DNA from: SAR202 cluster bacterium
Lineage (GTDB): Bacteria > Chloroflexota > Dehalococcoidia > Lucifugimonadales > UBA2962
Direction of reading: 5' to 3'
DNA length: 64,000 nt
Assembly (NCBI GenBank): GCA_009392275.1
Contig: VFGV01000002.1
Location: 1 to 64,000, forward strand
A program made the position numbers and the translations under genes. Of this stretch, positions 8,847 through 17,919 are shown one piece after another. The notes below the pieces were generated by a model, which had not been told where the DNA came from, did no database searches, and saw nothing but the letters and a program-made list of their open reading frames with translations. Position 1 is the stretch's first letter. Each line of letters opens with the position of its first letter.

Positions 8847-10667
8847 TTAATCATTCGCTTCGATTATTGCTAATACTGTACCTTTATCCACCTTAACTCC
8901 GACGCCCTGAGTAAGTTTTTTCACAATACCTGACACCGGAGATGTCAGGGTATTTTCCATTTTCATCGCTTCAAGTACAACAATATCTTGACCAGCAGAA
9001 ACCTGATCTCCTTCAGATACTAGATTTTTGATAACAATTCCAGTGATTGGGGCTTTAATAGCTAATCCATTTTCACCTGTATTGGAATCAGCTGGTTCAT
9101 AAGTCGGTTTGCTGGAAGGTCGTATGTATGTACTCTTCACATTCAGTGGATCGACTTCAACATAAAAAACCTCATCATCAAGATAAACATTAAATGCGCG
9201 TATGTTTTCAGTTTTGCTATGTGTTGTGTCATTGATGATTTGCTCAGTTATGGGCTCTTCATCATTTTCAGCCTTCAAGTCTTCCGACAAATTTTCGAGA
9301 CCATATTTTCTTCTTAAAAACCCGAAACCGGTAGTAGGATATAGTACGTATGTCAGTATATCGTCAGTGTTGTTAGTAATGTCAGATAGATCTTCTTTTG
9401 CTCTTGGCAGTTCTGGTTTAAGTTTATCTGCAGGCCTAGATTTAATTTCTGTATATTTACCATCTAGGTTCTGAAGTACAATGTTTTTGATATTCTCATC
9501 TATTGCAACTGGTGGTCTTCCATACTTTCCAAGAACATAATCTGTTATAGCATTAGATACCATTTTGTATCTTCCGAATAGTATATTGCTAACAGCTTGT
9601 GATCCAATCATTTGACTCATTGGAGTCACAAGTGGAGGATATCCAAGCTCTTTTCGTGTAACAGGTATTTCTGACATTACTTCTTGTAATCGGTCTTCAG
9701 ATTCTGCTTCTCGTAGCTGTGAGAGTAAATTTGAAAACATCCCGCCTGGAATTTGATGACTAAGAACCGTGGCATCAATTACTGAGGATTTTGATGAATC
9801 AAGCATTTCTATGTATTTCGATAATCTTTGCTCTAACTTTTCACTAATTAATAGTATGTTTTCTAAATTAAATTGAGGATCTCTTTTTTGTGATTTTAAT
9901 GTTGATAATAATGGTTCTATAGCTGGTTGCGAAGTTCTTAATGCCAAAGGAGATAGGCAGGTGTCTACTGTATCAACACCCGCCTCTATCGCTTTTAGCA
10001 AAGTCATTGATGCCATTCCTGATGTGTAGTGAGTATGCAGTTGAATAGGCAGATCAAGCTCAGATTTCAGGGCGCTTATTAGTTCGTATGCGTCGTATGG
10101 AGATAGGAGCCCGGCCATATCCTTAACTGCAATGCTATCCGCCCCTAAGTCTTTGAAATCCTTTGCTTTATTGATGTAATATTCAAGGTTGTATATTGAA
10201 CCACCCAATTTACCATTCTCTGCTATTGAGTAGCAGAGTGTCATTTGTAAATGCTTTTTGTTTTTTAAAACTGCTTTTGCCGCTGCTGTCAGGTTCCACT
10301 CATCATTAAGTGCGTCAAAGACTCTGAATATATCGATTCCATTCTCAGCTGATCGTTCTATAAAGCTATTAACTACGTCGTCTGGATATGCCCTGTATCC
10401 AACTAAAGATTGCCCTCTTAATAACATCTGTAATTTGGTGTTTGGAATCAATGATTTAAAGGTTCTTAGGCGTTCCCAAGGGTCTTCATCTAAAAACCTG
10501 GTGCAGACGTCAAAAGTAGCTCCTCCCCACACTTCCATTGAGTGAAATCCGATTGCATCCATTTCTTCGGCTATTGGGAGCATGTCTTCTAGCTTAAGTC
10601 TAGTAGCTAATAAACTTTGATGCGCGTCTCTGAAGGTTGTATCGGTAATTTTTACTGGTTGTGACAT
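8847..10667 (-). CDS. Pyruvate/oxaloacetate carboxyltransferase with fused biotinyl domain (OadA/PycB/5S-like)
   Basis: A 606-residue enzyme of the HMGL-like TIM-barrel carboxyltransferase family fused to a biotin carrier domain. The N-terminal DTTFRDAHQS (9-18), the metal-site His211-x-His213, and VKDMAG with Lys182 (the carboxylated metal ligand) mark the catalytic barrel. The conserved PYC_OADA region follows, and the C-terminal biotinyl motif EAMKM puts biotin on Lys569. It moves a carboxyl group between biotin and pyruvate/oxaloacetate. No biotin carboxylase subunit is nearby, so it is either the 5S-like part of a transcarboxylase with the upstream 12S-like gene, or pyruvate carboxylase subunit B served by a distant AccC. 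Membrane-bound OadB is also absent. Confidence 0.9.
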   Translation of the reverse strand: MSQPVKITDTTFRDAHQSLLATRLKLEDMLPIAEEMDAIGFHSMEVWGGATFDVCTRFLDEDPWERLRTFKSLIPNTKLQMLLRGQSLVGYRAYPDDVVNSFIERSAENGIDIFRVFDALNDEWNLTAAAKAVLKNKKHLQMTLCYSIAENGKLGGSIYNLEYYINKAKDFKDLGADSIAVKDMAGLLSPYDAYELISALKSELDLPIQLHTHYTSGMASMTLLKAIEAGVDTVDTCLSPLALRTSQPAIEPLLSTLKSQKRDPQFNLENILLISEKLEQRLSKYIEMLDSSKSSVIDATVLSHQIPGGMFSNLLSQLREAESEDRLQEVMSEIPVTRKELGYPPLVTPMSQMIGSQAVSNILFGRYKMVSNAITDYVLGKYGRPPVAIDENIKNIVLQNLDGKYTEIKSRPADKLKPELPRAKEDLSDITNNTDDILTYVLYPTTGFGFLRRKYGLENLSEDLKAENDEEPITEQIINDTTHSKTENIRAFNVYLDDEVFYVEVDPLNVKSTYIRPSSKPTYEPADSNTGENGLAIKAPITGIVIKNLVSEGDQVSAGQDIVVLEAMKMENTLTSPVSGIVKKLTQGVGVKVDKGTVLAIIEAND

Positions 10668-10845
10668 GATCTATATATGAGTTATAAAGAGCTCTTTTCC
10701 ACGAGTTTAACTTTAACGATTTTTTAATTATGGGTTGCGATTTACTTGAGTCAGCATTTATAAATATTTTGGACTTTTCAGAGTCCAAGTATTCGGCTAC
10801 TGCTGACATAACGATACTTAGCTTTTTATTATTGTCGACTACCAC
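10600..10845 (-). CDS. Small putative subunit of the biotin-dependent carboxylase/transcarboxylase
   Basis: An 81-residue reading frame that fills the gap between the carboxyltransferase and OadA-like genes and runs about 68 nt into the latter. Its first 60 residues follow the pattern of small proteins encoded beside many PCC-beta-like genes: a helix of the type SIVMSAVAEYL, then a short basic segment ending in NSWKRALYNS. Homologues of that type are treated as epsilon- or delta-like subunits. The start is GTG at 10845, 8 nt after the upstream stop, with a weak ribosome site. An in-frame ATG at codon 13 is possible. The basic C-terminal tail inside oadA may not be conserved. Confidence 0.45.
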   Translation of the reverse strand: MVVDNNKKLSIVMSAVAEYLDSEKSKIFINADSSKSQPIIKKSLKLNSWKRALYNSYIDHVTTSKNYRYNLQRRASKFISY

Positions 10846-10853
10846 AACTCAAT

Positions 10854-12416
10854 TCACAATGGTATGCTGCCATGTTTTTTTATTGGCAATGAATCGCGCT
10901 TATTCGACAACATCTTCAGTGCAGATATTATTTTAATTCTTGTGTCAGCTGGATCAATGACGTCATCTATTAGCCCCTTACTTGCTGCTACATATGGATT
11001 CATCAATTTTTCACGATATTCTTCAATACGCTGAGATTTCAATTTTTCAGGATTCTGCGCTGTCTTGATCTCTTTGCCATGTATTACGTTTACAGCGCCT
11101 TCTGCTCCCATTACCGCAATTTCTCCTGTCGGCCAAGCATAATTTATGTCGCCTCCAAGCATTTTCGAACTCATTACTATATATGCTCCACCATACGCTT
11201 TGCGTAACAATACACTTATTTTAGGTACAGTGGCCTCAGCGTAGGCATAAATTAGTTTTGCTCCATGTCTTATTATTCCGCCATATTCTTGTGCAGTACC
11301 TGGCATGAATCCTGGTACATCTATAAGAGTTACTAAAGGTATGTTAAATGCATCACAGAATCGGATAAACCTCGCAGCTTTAATCGATGCATCAATATCT
11401 AAAGAACCTGCTAAGTGCTGCGGCTGCTGGCCAATAATGCCAACTGATTTACCGGCAATTTTTGCAAACCCAACCACAATATTCTTAGCCCACGAGTGAT
11501 GTATCTCCATAAAATCACCTTGATCAATTAATCGGCCGATTACATCCATTACATCGTATGGCTGATTTGGGTCTTCAGGGACAATTCTTTCCAAATCTGT
11601 ATCAGGCTCTTCGATCTCATCAAAGGTGTCATCAATAATGGGTTCCTCCATGTTGTTAGAAGGTATAAATTTTAAAAGTCTTCTAACTTGTTTTAAACAC
11701 TCTTCTTCCGAATCAAGTCGAAAATGAGCTACACCACTCTTTGATGAATGACTTATTGCTCCACCCAAGTCTTCATGTGTGACTTGCTCACCCGTAACAG
11801 CCTTAATTACATCTGGGCCAGTTATGTACATTTGCCCTATACCGTTGACCATAAAAATGAAGTCGGTTAAAGCTGGTGAGTATGTTGCACCTCCAGCGGC
11901 GGGTCCAAGTATTACTGATATCTGCGGGATTACTCCGGATGCCATAGTGTTTCTCAAAAATATATCTCCATAGCCAGCTAAGCTAGATACACCTTCTTGA
12001 ATCCTGGCTCCGCCAGAATCAATTAACCCCACTAAAGGCCGTCCATTTTGAAGTGCCAAATCCATGATTTTACAAATTTTTTGAGCTACTACTTCAGACA
12101 GTGATCCACCGAAGACTGTAAAATCTTGGGAATAAACAAAAACTGTTTCTCCATTAACCGTGCCATAGCCGGTAACCACTGCATCACCTAAAATCTGGCT
12201 TTTTGAATCCTCTATGTTTTGAATATCTTGTGTCACAAATGAATCTAATTCCTCAAATGAATCTTCATCAAGGAATAAACTGATTCTTTCGCGGGCAGTT
12301 AATTTGCCACGTTTGTGTTGCGAATCAATTTTTGCCTGTCCGCCACCTTTATGACTCAAATCTCTGAGTTCATGGAGCCTATCTATTTTTCGATCCTTGC
12401 GTCTTCTGTTGACCAT
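10854..12416 (-). CDS. Acyl-CoA carboxyltransferase subunit (PCC-beta / MmdA / transcarboxylase 12S-like)
   Basis: A 520-residue carboxyltransferase with tandem crotonase-like domains. The N-terminal half shows KGKLTARERI-type sequence, DSGGARIQEG (oxyanion loop) and GPAAGGATYSPA. The C-terminal half shows DVPGFMPGTAQE and KAYGGAYIVMSSK. Family members transfer CO2 between biotin and propionyl-/methylmalonyl-CoA or acetyl-CoA. I place the start at ATG 12416: the in-frame TTG at 12455 is the -35 box of the promoter, and the resulting N-terminus is the usual one for the family. With the small subunit and OadA-like gene behind it, it fits methylmalonyl-CoA carboxytransferase or decarboxylase-like chemistry; the exact acyl-CoA is not settled. 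Confidence 0.9.
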   Translation of the reverse strand: MVNRRRKDRKIDRLHELRDLSHKGGGQAKIDSQHKRGKLTARERISLFLDEDSFEELDSFVTQDIQNIEDSKSQILGDAVVTGYGTVNGETVFVYSQDFTVFGGSLSEVVAQKICKIMDLALQNGRPLVGLIDSGGARIQEGVSSLAGYGDIFLRNTMASGVIPQISVILGPAAGGATYSPALTDFIFMVNGIGQMYITGPDVIKAVTGEQVTHEDLGGAISHSSKSGVAHFRLDSEEECLKQVRRLLKFIPSNNMEEPIIDDTFDEIEEPDTDLERIVPEDPNQPYDVMDVIGRLIDQGDFMEIHHSWAKNIVVGFAKIAGKSVGIIGQQPQHLAGSLDIDASIKAARFIRFCDAFNIPLVTLIDVPGFMPGTAQEYGGIIRHGAKLIYAYAEATVPKISVLLRKAYGGAYIVMSSKMLGGDINYAWPTGEIAVMGAEGAVNVIHGKEIKTAQNPEKLKSQRIEEYREKLMNPYVAASKGLIDDVIDPADTRIKIISALKMLSNKRDSLPIKKHGSIPL

Positions 12417-12425
12417 AGTTCGACT

Positions 12426-12455
12426 AGTATATCTATGCGTGGAATATAATCTCAA
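12426..12455 (-). promoter_or_regulatory. Promoter of the carboxyltransferase operon
   Basis: On the minus strand TTGAGA (12455-12450), an 18-bp spacer and TATACT (12431-12426) form a good sigma-70-type promoter. The -10 box ends 9 nt before the ATG at 12416, leaving almost no leader. Confidence 0.5.
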
Positions 12456-12568
12456 GCAGATATAGCGGCAATCTTGGCTTAGTGGTACAAAAAAGTTGTC
12501 AGGTATATTGTTATTGAATTGTAGTATTTTTTATTATTAACGTTTATTGAATTGAGAGTCTTTTATAA

Positions 12569-13408
12569 ATGATAAACAAAATGGCCACTAATATTGGTGG
12601 TAAATTATTTAACTGGAAATCAAAGACATTCGTGATGGGAGTAATTAATGTAACGCCCGATTCATTCTCTGGGGATGGCCTTGACTTCAATATTGATTTG
12701 GCTGTACAAAAAGCTGTAGAGTTTGAAAGATTTGGCTGTCATATATTAGATATTGGAGGGGAATCAACACGACCCTCAATAACATACGGTAACACGTCTA
12801 CCACTTCAGCTGAATTAGAAGAGCAAAGAGTTATACCAGCTATACAGGCTATCTCGAAAGCAGTTTCTATTCCAATTTCAATTGATACCTATAAGGCATC
12901 AGTAGCGCAAAAAGCAATTCAGTCTGGAGCCTCTTTGGTAAATGATGTATGGGGTTTTACAAAGGATCCAAAAATGGCTTCTATAGTATCTGATCTTAAA
13001 GTTCCAGTGGTGTTAATGCATAACCAAGATCACACTGTTTACGGGGATATGGTCAATGACATTATAAACCGATTAGAAGAGCTGAAAACTAATGCTATGA
13101 ACTCTGGTGTATTGGAAGCAAATATAATTCTTGATCCAGGCATTGGGTTTGGCAAGAATGTTGTGCAGAATATTGAATTGTTCAGGTCGCTTGAAATGCT
13201 ACAAAAATTAAATTCTCCTATCTTGATCGGTTCTTCAAGAAAATCAACTATAGGAAAGGTGTTAGATTTACCTCCAGACCAGCGCGTAGAAGGTACGGCA
13301 GCAACAGTTGTCATATCGATAATAAAAGGAGCAGATATCGTTAGAGTACATGACGTGAAAGAGATGATGAGGGTAGTGAAAATGACAGATGCAATTGTAA
13401 GAAAATAA
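12569..13408 (+). CDS. folP: Dihydropteroate synthase
   Basis: Joins 4-aminobenzoate to 6-hydroxymethyl-dihydropterin diphosphate in folate synthesis. The 279-residue TIM barrel has all signature loops: GVINVTPDSFSGDG (loop 1), DIGGESTRP (loop 2), SIDTYKA, LVNDVWG, DPGIGFGK, GSSRKS and the C-terminal RVHDVKE. A TATAAA box at 12564-12569 overlaps the first ATG, so translation more likely begins at the in-frame ATG 12581 with a leader of about 5 nt; this removes only four residues. folK follows after 19 nt, forming a two-gene folate operon divergent from the carboxyltransferase locus. Confidence 0.94.
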   Translation: MINKMATNIGGKLFNWKSKTFVMGVINVTPDSFSGDGLDFNIDLAVQKAVEFERFGCHILDIGGESTRPSITYGNTSTTSAELEEQRVIPAIQAISKAVSIPISIDTYKASVAQKAIQSGASLVNDVWGFTKDPKMASIVSDLKVPVVLMHNQDHTVYGDMVNDIINRLEELKTNAMNSGVLEANIILDPGIGFGKNVVQNIELFRSLEMLQKLNSPILIGSSRKSTIGKVLDLPPDQRVEGTAATVVISIIKGADIVRVHDVKEMMRVVKMTDAIVRK

Positions 13409-13427
13409 TACCTAGGATCTAAGTTTA

Positions 13428-13931
13428 TTGAAACAACTTGTTTACATTGGTTTAGGATCAAATTTGGGTAATCGGTTTACTCATTTAGAAGATGCGATCT
13501 CGGATATAAGTTACGGATTGCAAAGTGAAATATTGGCAGTATCATCGATATATGAAACATCTCCAGTGGGAGTAGAAAACCAACCAGATTTTCTTAACTG
13601 TGTATGCCTTATAAAAACAAATTTAGAACCGAGGCAAGTTTTAAATAAATTATTGGCGATTGAAAAGAAGCACGGTAGAAATGCAAGTAGTGTTAATTTA
13701 CCTCGCCCTTTAGATCTTGACATATTGTTATATGGAGAATTGAGTTTAAAAGAAACCGGGCTGATAGTACCTCACCCTCGGATAACTGAACGGGCATTTG
13801 TTCTTATACCATTAGCAGAAATTAGCCCTGATTTGAAACATAACCTATGGGAAGCGAGCGTGGCAGAAATCCTAGCATCTTCATCATTCTTTGATAAAGT
13901 TGAGAAAGTAGGTAGTATTCGATGTAATTAA
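13428..13931 (+). CDS. folK: 6-hydroxymethyl-7,8-dihydropterin pyrophosphokinase (HPPK)
   Basis: Transfers pyrophosphate from ATP to hydroxymethyl-dihydropterin, the step before FolP. The 167-residue protein shows the N-terminal YIGLGSNLGNR, the metal/ATP motif RPLDLDILLYG and PHPRITERAFVLIPLAEI. The start is TTG at 13428; the family N-terminus begins here and no ATG is available. Its end overlaps the end of the convergent zinc-ribbon gene by 4 nt. Confidence 0.93.
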   Translation: MKQLVYIGLGSNLGNRFTHLEDAISDISYGLQSEILAVSSIYETSPVGVENQPDFLNCVCLIKTNLEPRQVLNKLLAIEKKHGRNASSVNLPRPLDLDILLYGELSLKETGLIVPHPRITERAFVLIPLAEISPDLKHNLWEASVAEILASSSFFDKVEKVGSIRCN

Positions 13932-14110
13932 CTCAGTTTAACTGGTGAAATCAAGTTTGGTATACTGTCTGAAATCGGATAGTCAACTTTACATCGAGTA
14001 CAGTTCATAGCGCCGGTCTCAACTTCATTATTAATTTCATTTTCAATAGTCAAAGTTAATTGGCCCTTGCACGCTGGACAAACAAGAATATCCATCAAGT
14101 CTTTTCTCAT
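13928..14110 (-). CDS. Trm112-like zinc-ribbon protein
   Basis: A 60-residue protein with two CxxC knuckles (Cys11/Cys14 and Cys37/Cys40) in the order typical of the Trm112/YcaR (UPF0434) family: DILVCPACKG near the start, then NCTRCKVDYPI and a final IPNLI. Bacterial members are small zinc-binding proteins; eukaryotic Trm112 activates methyltransferases. No methyltransferase partner is adjacent, so a specific role cannot be given. Confidence 0.85.
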   Translation of the reverse strand: MRKDLMDILVCPACKGQLTLTIENEINNEVETGAMNCTRCKVDYPISDSIPNLISPVKLS

Positions 14111-14158
14111 TTAGGAACCTCTGTATCAACCAAATTAATAATGGTTAGTCTGGAATCG

Positions 14159-14662
14159 TTAATTGAGCAGTAGTATCCCTTCGAAAAGTGAACTCAGTAG
14201 CTCAGATAAAAAGAACACTATAATACCTATTACAGTAAGGCCATTATATCCTGATAGCATTAACTTTGTACGATTAAACCATCCGGATTCACCAGACTTT
14301 TTATCTAAATTGCTAATAGATGCCATTTGTCGCCTTTCAGAATGCAAAAGTATGAGCATCCATGATGTCAGGGCAACTTTTATTCCTAGTGTTACTACAT
14401 ATGCAATTGTAATGTCGTTACTGGTTAAACGGTTAAAAACAATTATTGCTCCTGTAGCTATCAAAACAACAATACAAATGTCAACCAGCGGTTTGAAAAC
14501 GCGACCAAATTGATGCATTTCAAGCTGCTTTTTACTAGATCTATTCATTGTAATGGTTGATTTGCCAAAAATCATTTGCACTATGTTAGTTCCAATCCAA
14601 ATAGCTGCAGCCATTATATGCAGCCAATGGATGATTAATAAAAATATGTTTGAAATGCTCAA
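14159..14662 (-). CDS. Integral membrane protein, CopD-like
   Basis: A 167-residue protein with four predicted membrane helices (about 3-25, 50-72, 78-100 and 132-160). The first helix carries HWLHIMAAAIWIGTNI, a histidine-bearing pattern also seen in CopD/YcnJ-type and related DUF membrane proteins that may bind copper or haem. It lies just upstream of a TlpA-like thiol-redox lipoprotein, a pairing compatible with metal or cytochrome handling; that link is inference. Assignment to the CopD superfamily is tentative. Confidence 0.6.
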   Translation of the reverse strand: MSISNIFLLIIHWLHIMAAAIWIGTNIVQMIFGKSTITMNRSSKKQLEMHQFGRVFKPLVDICIVVLIATGAIIVFNRLTSNDITIAYVVTLGIKVALTSWMLILLHSERRQMASISNLDKKSGESGWFNRTKLMLSGYNGLTVIGIIVFFLSELLSSLFEGILLLN

Positions 14663-14699
14663 ATATGCACCTTACTTACATACAGAGAACTTTTTCTGT

Positions 14700-15218
14700 T
14701 TATTCAAGTATCTCTAGAACGAACTGTTGTAATTGTTCATTATCTAATAAACCAGACCATTTTCTAATTATTTGATGATCTTTGTTTAAAAAAAACGTAG
14801 TGGGAAAACCTATGACTTGATATTTAAGTTGGATATCAGAGCCGATATCCGCTCCGACTGGATATGAGACGCCAAATTCATTCACGAAGTCTTTTCCATC
14901 TTCAATCGAATCTAAAACCAGGCTTTGGATTCCAATAATCATTAAATCCTGATCCTTATATTCATTATAAACAGCTTCTAAGATGTCCGTTTCTTCTCTG
15001 CACGGAGGACACGATGGATACCAAAAGTTTATTATTACCGGATACCCATTAAAGTCATCACTCAATCTTATATTTGAAGAACCAATTTCATTATTGTGCT
15101 GTAATAAACCTAACTCAAAATCGATAGCCTGGTTATTTTCTGAAACACATCCAGTCAAGGTGCTTAATAAAATCGCAACGACAAGTAATGGTGCCTTGAT
15201 TTCAAGAATTGCGAGCAT
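14700..15218 (-). CDS. TlpA-like thiol-disulfide oxidoreductase, predicted lipoprotein
   Basis: A periplasm-facing thioredoxin-fold protein anchored by lipid. The N-terminal hydrophobic stretch ends in the lipobox L-T-G-C (Cys24 from the ATG at 15218), followed by a linker and the thioredoxin domain with WYPSCPPC (Cys70, Cys73). A cis-proline loop (GFPTTFFL) and the C-terminal RKWSGLL follow. TlpA/ResA relatives reduce cytochrome c apoproteins or copper sites. I chose ATG 15218, with AGGA upstream, over the in-frame TTG at 15242; either overlaps the end of sbcD (17 or 41 nt). The S-C-P-P-C active site is typical of reducing members. Confidence 0.85.
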   Translation of the reverse strand: MLAILEIKAPLLVVAILLSTLTGCVSENNQAIDFELGLLQHNNEIGSSNIRLSDDFNGYPVIINFWYPSCPPCREETDILEAVYNEYKDQDLMIIGIQSLVLDSIEDGKDFVNEFGVSYPVGADIGSDIQLKYQVIGFPTTFFLNKDHQIIRKWSGLLDNEQLQQFVLEILE

Positions 15219-16458
15219 TATTTGTTGTTCCTGAGTTCTCAATAATTTCTAAAGCTTTATCAATCAATAAACTTGATTGCTTTTTGGGTGTCTTTTTGAT
15301 TTTGAGATACATTTTCAATGTATCCATAGGGCTTATGCTCGAATTGTATTCTGCACCAAGTCTAACTCTTTCAGAACCTTTAACTATTACGGATATTCCT
15401 GCAAGGTAATGAGCCGGTTTTAGTGCGTCTCTAATTCTGGAGTCGATCAATTTGCCTTCATATGAATTCGGCATGGATATTGTCAACTTTACTACTGCAT
15501 CAACAAGGTCATGTTTCGAAATTTCATTTAAAACCTGTTCGGTAGGGTCTAAAGATTCAGTTTCCACGTTTACTTTAATTGTTAAAAGTTTTCGTGCGTT
15601 GACCTTTATAAACTCAGCTTTTTTTAACCGATTTGTCATTGTGGCATTTTCATTTATTTCAATTGAATAGAAACCTTTGTCATCATTTTCTTCTCCAAAG
15701 TCTATTCGTTCTAAAGAACCACTGTAGTTGATAGTTGGGTTATGCTCATTAATAGTTTGCCTTTTATGAATATGCCCCAAAGCGACGTAATCAAAAATAG
15801 GTAACGATATACTGCTTGTTAACAATACGTAATCTTTGCCAAGCATCATAGATTGTTCTGAACTAGTAGTTGACCCACTAATGGTTATGTGGCTAGCAAG
15901 TATCGCGGGTAGGGAAGTATCTAATTGTGATGCAAGATCCGAGATTATGGATGATAGTTTATCCTGTATTAGAACATTGATACTTTCGAGTGACAGTCCT
16001 TTTGTTTCTTCTCGAGTAAGAAGGTTGCTTCTTCTGACCCAAGGAATAGTTATTACTTGAATGAAGCCAGATTTTGTTTTTATGCGGTGTAAATCAGCCT
16101 TATTACCCAATATCACATTGGATACATTAAGTGTTTTAAAGATGTCTAAGGCAGTTGCCCTTCCAAAAACACTAGGGATATCGTGATTTCCCTCTACTAG
16201 AACAATTGGTATTTTTGCGGTGGATAGTCTTTGTATTCTTTTGGCAAATTCACGCTGATGTGTTTGAGAAGGGTTACGATTTTTGTAGGCATCACCTGCA
16301 AATATGGCTAAGTCCACACTGTTGTTAATGCAGTAGTCAATAACCTCATCCAGGGTGCCTAAAAAGTCAATTAATCGAGAGGGTAAACCAGTATCAGGGT
16401 CTATTCTTGAGAAGTTTTCTACGCCAATGTGAACGTCACTAAAGTGAACAATCTTCAT
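15202..16458 (-). CDS. sbcD: SbcD/Mre11-type DNA repair nuclease
   Basis: A 418-residue calcineurin-like phosphoesterase. The metal-binding motifs occur in order: FSDVHIG, IFAGDAY, VEGNHDIP, ILASHIT and ALGHIHKRQ. The C-terminal half is the capping and partner-binding region. SbcD works with the ATPase SbcC in opening DNA hairpins and resecting ends. No sbcC is adjacent: upstream is glycyl-tRNA synthetase (stop and start directly abut) and downstream an overlapping redoxin, so a partner must lie elsewhere if present. Confidence 0.88.
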   Translation of the reverse strand: MKIVHFSDVHIGVENFSRIDPDTGLPSRLIDFLGTLDEVIDYCINNSVDLAIFAGDAYKNRNPSQTHQREFAKRIQRLSTAKIPIVLVEGNHDIPSVFGRATALDIFKTLNVSNVILGNKADLHRIKTKSGFIQVITIPWVRRSNLLTREETKGLSLESINVLIQDKLSSIISDLASQLDTSLPAILASHITISGSTTSSEQSMMLGKDYVLLTSSISLPIFDYVALGHIHKRQTINEHNPTINYSGSLERIDFGEENDDKGFYSIEINENATMTNRLKKAEFIKVNARKLLTIKVNVETESLDPTEQVLNEISKHDLVDAVVKLTISMPNSYEGKLIDSRIRDALKPAHYLAGISVIVKGSERVRLGAEYNSSISPMDTLKMYLKIKKTPKKQSSLLIDKALEIIENSGTTNNARNS

Positions 16459-17811
16459 CTAGCCGTGCACTTTAGGCGATAAGATAGAAACTATTTCATC
16501 TTCTAATTTGTCTATTGGAACTCTTTTCTGACTCATTGAGTCACGTTCTCGTATAGTTACAGCTTTGTCATCCAGTGATTCAAAATCTACAGTTATGCAT
16601 AGGGGAGTGCCTATTTCATCTTGCCTCCGATATCGCCTACCAATGCTTTGAGTTTCGTCATAATAAACTAATGGCTTAACAACACCGGAATATTTAATGT
16701 TTTTATAAATTTCAATAGCTAATTCAGCCAATACATCTTTCTTGCTTAGGGGCAGTATCGCGACTTGCACAGGTGCAACTGAGGGACTTAATTTAAGACT
16801 GATTCTGGTCTCTTTCTTGCCTTTGGATCCGATCAAATCCTCTTGGGTATATGCCTCTATAAGTAAAGCCATAATTGCCCTGTCTAAACCAAATGAAGGC
16901 TCAATAACGAAGGGAATTACATGTTGTTTTGCAGTTTCATCAAAGTATGATAATTCTTTACTGCTCTCTTTGGAGTGAGCAACTAAATCATAGTTAGTTC
17001 TATTGGCTATTCCAGCAATCTCTCCCCATCCCCAAGGGAATAGGTATTCAATGTCACTAGTTGCCTTTGAGTAGTGAGCAAGTTCTTCAGGTTCATGTTT
17101 CCGTATCCGCAATCTGGTATTTGGGAGGCCTAAATTCAAGTACCACTCAAATGAGCTGTTTATCCAGTAATCGTGCCATTCATCATCCTTTTCAGGTGGG
17201 ACGAAGAATTCCATTTCCATCATTTCAAACTCTCTGGTTCGGAATATAAAATTCCCCGTAGTGATTTCATTACGAAAAGATTTACCTATTTGAGCTATTC
17301 CAAACGGAGGATTTTTATTTATCGTGTTCTTAACATTCAGAAAATTAACAAATATTCCCTGAGCTGTTTCAGGCCTTAAGTATGTCGAATTAGCATTGTC
17401 CTCGACTGGCCCCAAGAATGTTTTAAACATTAAGTTGAATAGTCTTGGCTCGCTTAATGCACCTCCACAGTTGGTACATTCAGATGTGTCAATTTGATCG
17501 CTACGGTATCGGTGATTACATTTTTTACATTCGACTAATGGATCAGCAAAATTAGATGTGTGCCCACTTACATCCCATACTTTAGGATGCATAATTATCG
17601 AAGAATCTAACCCAAAAACGTTTTCTTGTTTAATAACAAAATTATCCCACCATAATTCCTTCAACTTGCGTTTTAGCTCAATGCCTAATGGTCCATAATC
17701 CCACGTAGAAGCGAGACCACCATATATTTCACTACTTTGGAAAACAAAACCTCGTCTTTTTGCTAGCGAAGCGAGTTCTTCCAGGTCAATTTGATGCTTA
17801 ACTGAAGTCAA
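16459..17811 (-). CDS. glyQS: Glycyl-tRNA synthetase, dimeric class II type
   Basis: Charges tRNA-Gly. The 450-residue protein is the single-chain (alpha2) archaeal/eukaryal-like form found in many bacteria, not the GlyQ+GlyS tetramer. It has GGLASTWDYGPLG near the N-terminus, a zinc-knuckle-like pair (CKKCNHRY and CTNCGG), class II motif 2 (FRNEITTG...REFEM), motif 3 (FGLDRAIMALL) and a C-terminal anticodon-binding domain (VQVAILPLSKKD). The start is TTG at 17811, with AAAGG about 10 nt upstream. It shares an operon with sbcD. Confidence 0.94.
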   Translation of the reverse strand: MTSVKHQIDLEELASLAKRRGFVFQSSEIYGGLASTWDYGPLGIELKRKLKELWWDNFVIKQENVFGLDSSIIMHPKVWDVSGHTSNFADPLVECKKCNHRYRSDQIDTSECTNCGGALSEPRLFNLMFKTFLGPVEDNANSTYLRPETAQGIFVNFLNVKNTINKNPPFGIAQIGKSFRNEITTGNFIFRTREFEMMEMEFFVPPEKDDEWHDYWINSSFEWYLNLGLPNTRLRIRKHEPEELAHYSKATSDIEYLFPWGWGEIAGIANRTNYDLVAHSKESSKELSYFDETAKQHVIPFVIEPSFGLDRAIMALLIEAYTQEDLIGSKGKKETRISLKLSPSVAPVQVAILPLSKKDVLAELAIEIYKNIKYSGVVKPLVYYDETQSIGRRYRRQDEIGTPLCITVDFESLDDKAVTIRERDSMSQKRVPIDKLEDEIVSILSPKVHG

Positions 17812-17919
17812 TTAAAGTGAAACCTTTGTGTACTTAAATTCACTGATTGAAATAACGAATATGATCTTAATCCTATACTAATTTGTAAAGGATTACTTAA
17901 TATAATTTACTAGATTTGA

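Noticed and set aside
12417-12455. TTG 12455 as start of the carboxyltransferase
   Set aside because: TTGAGA at this position is the -35 box of a good promoter, so the codon would not be in the mRNA.
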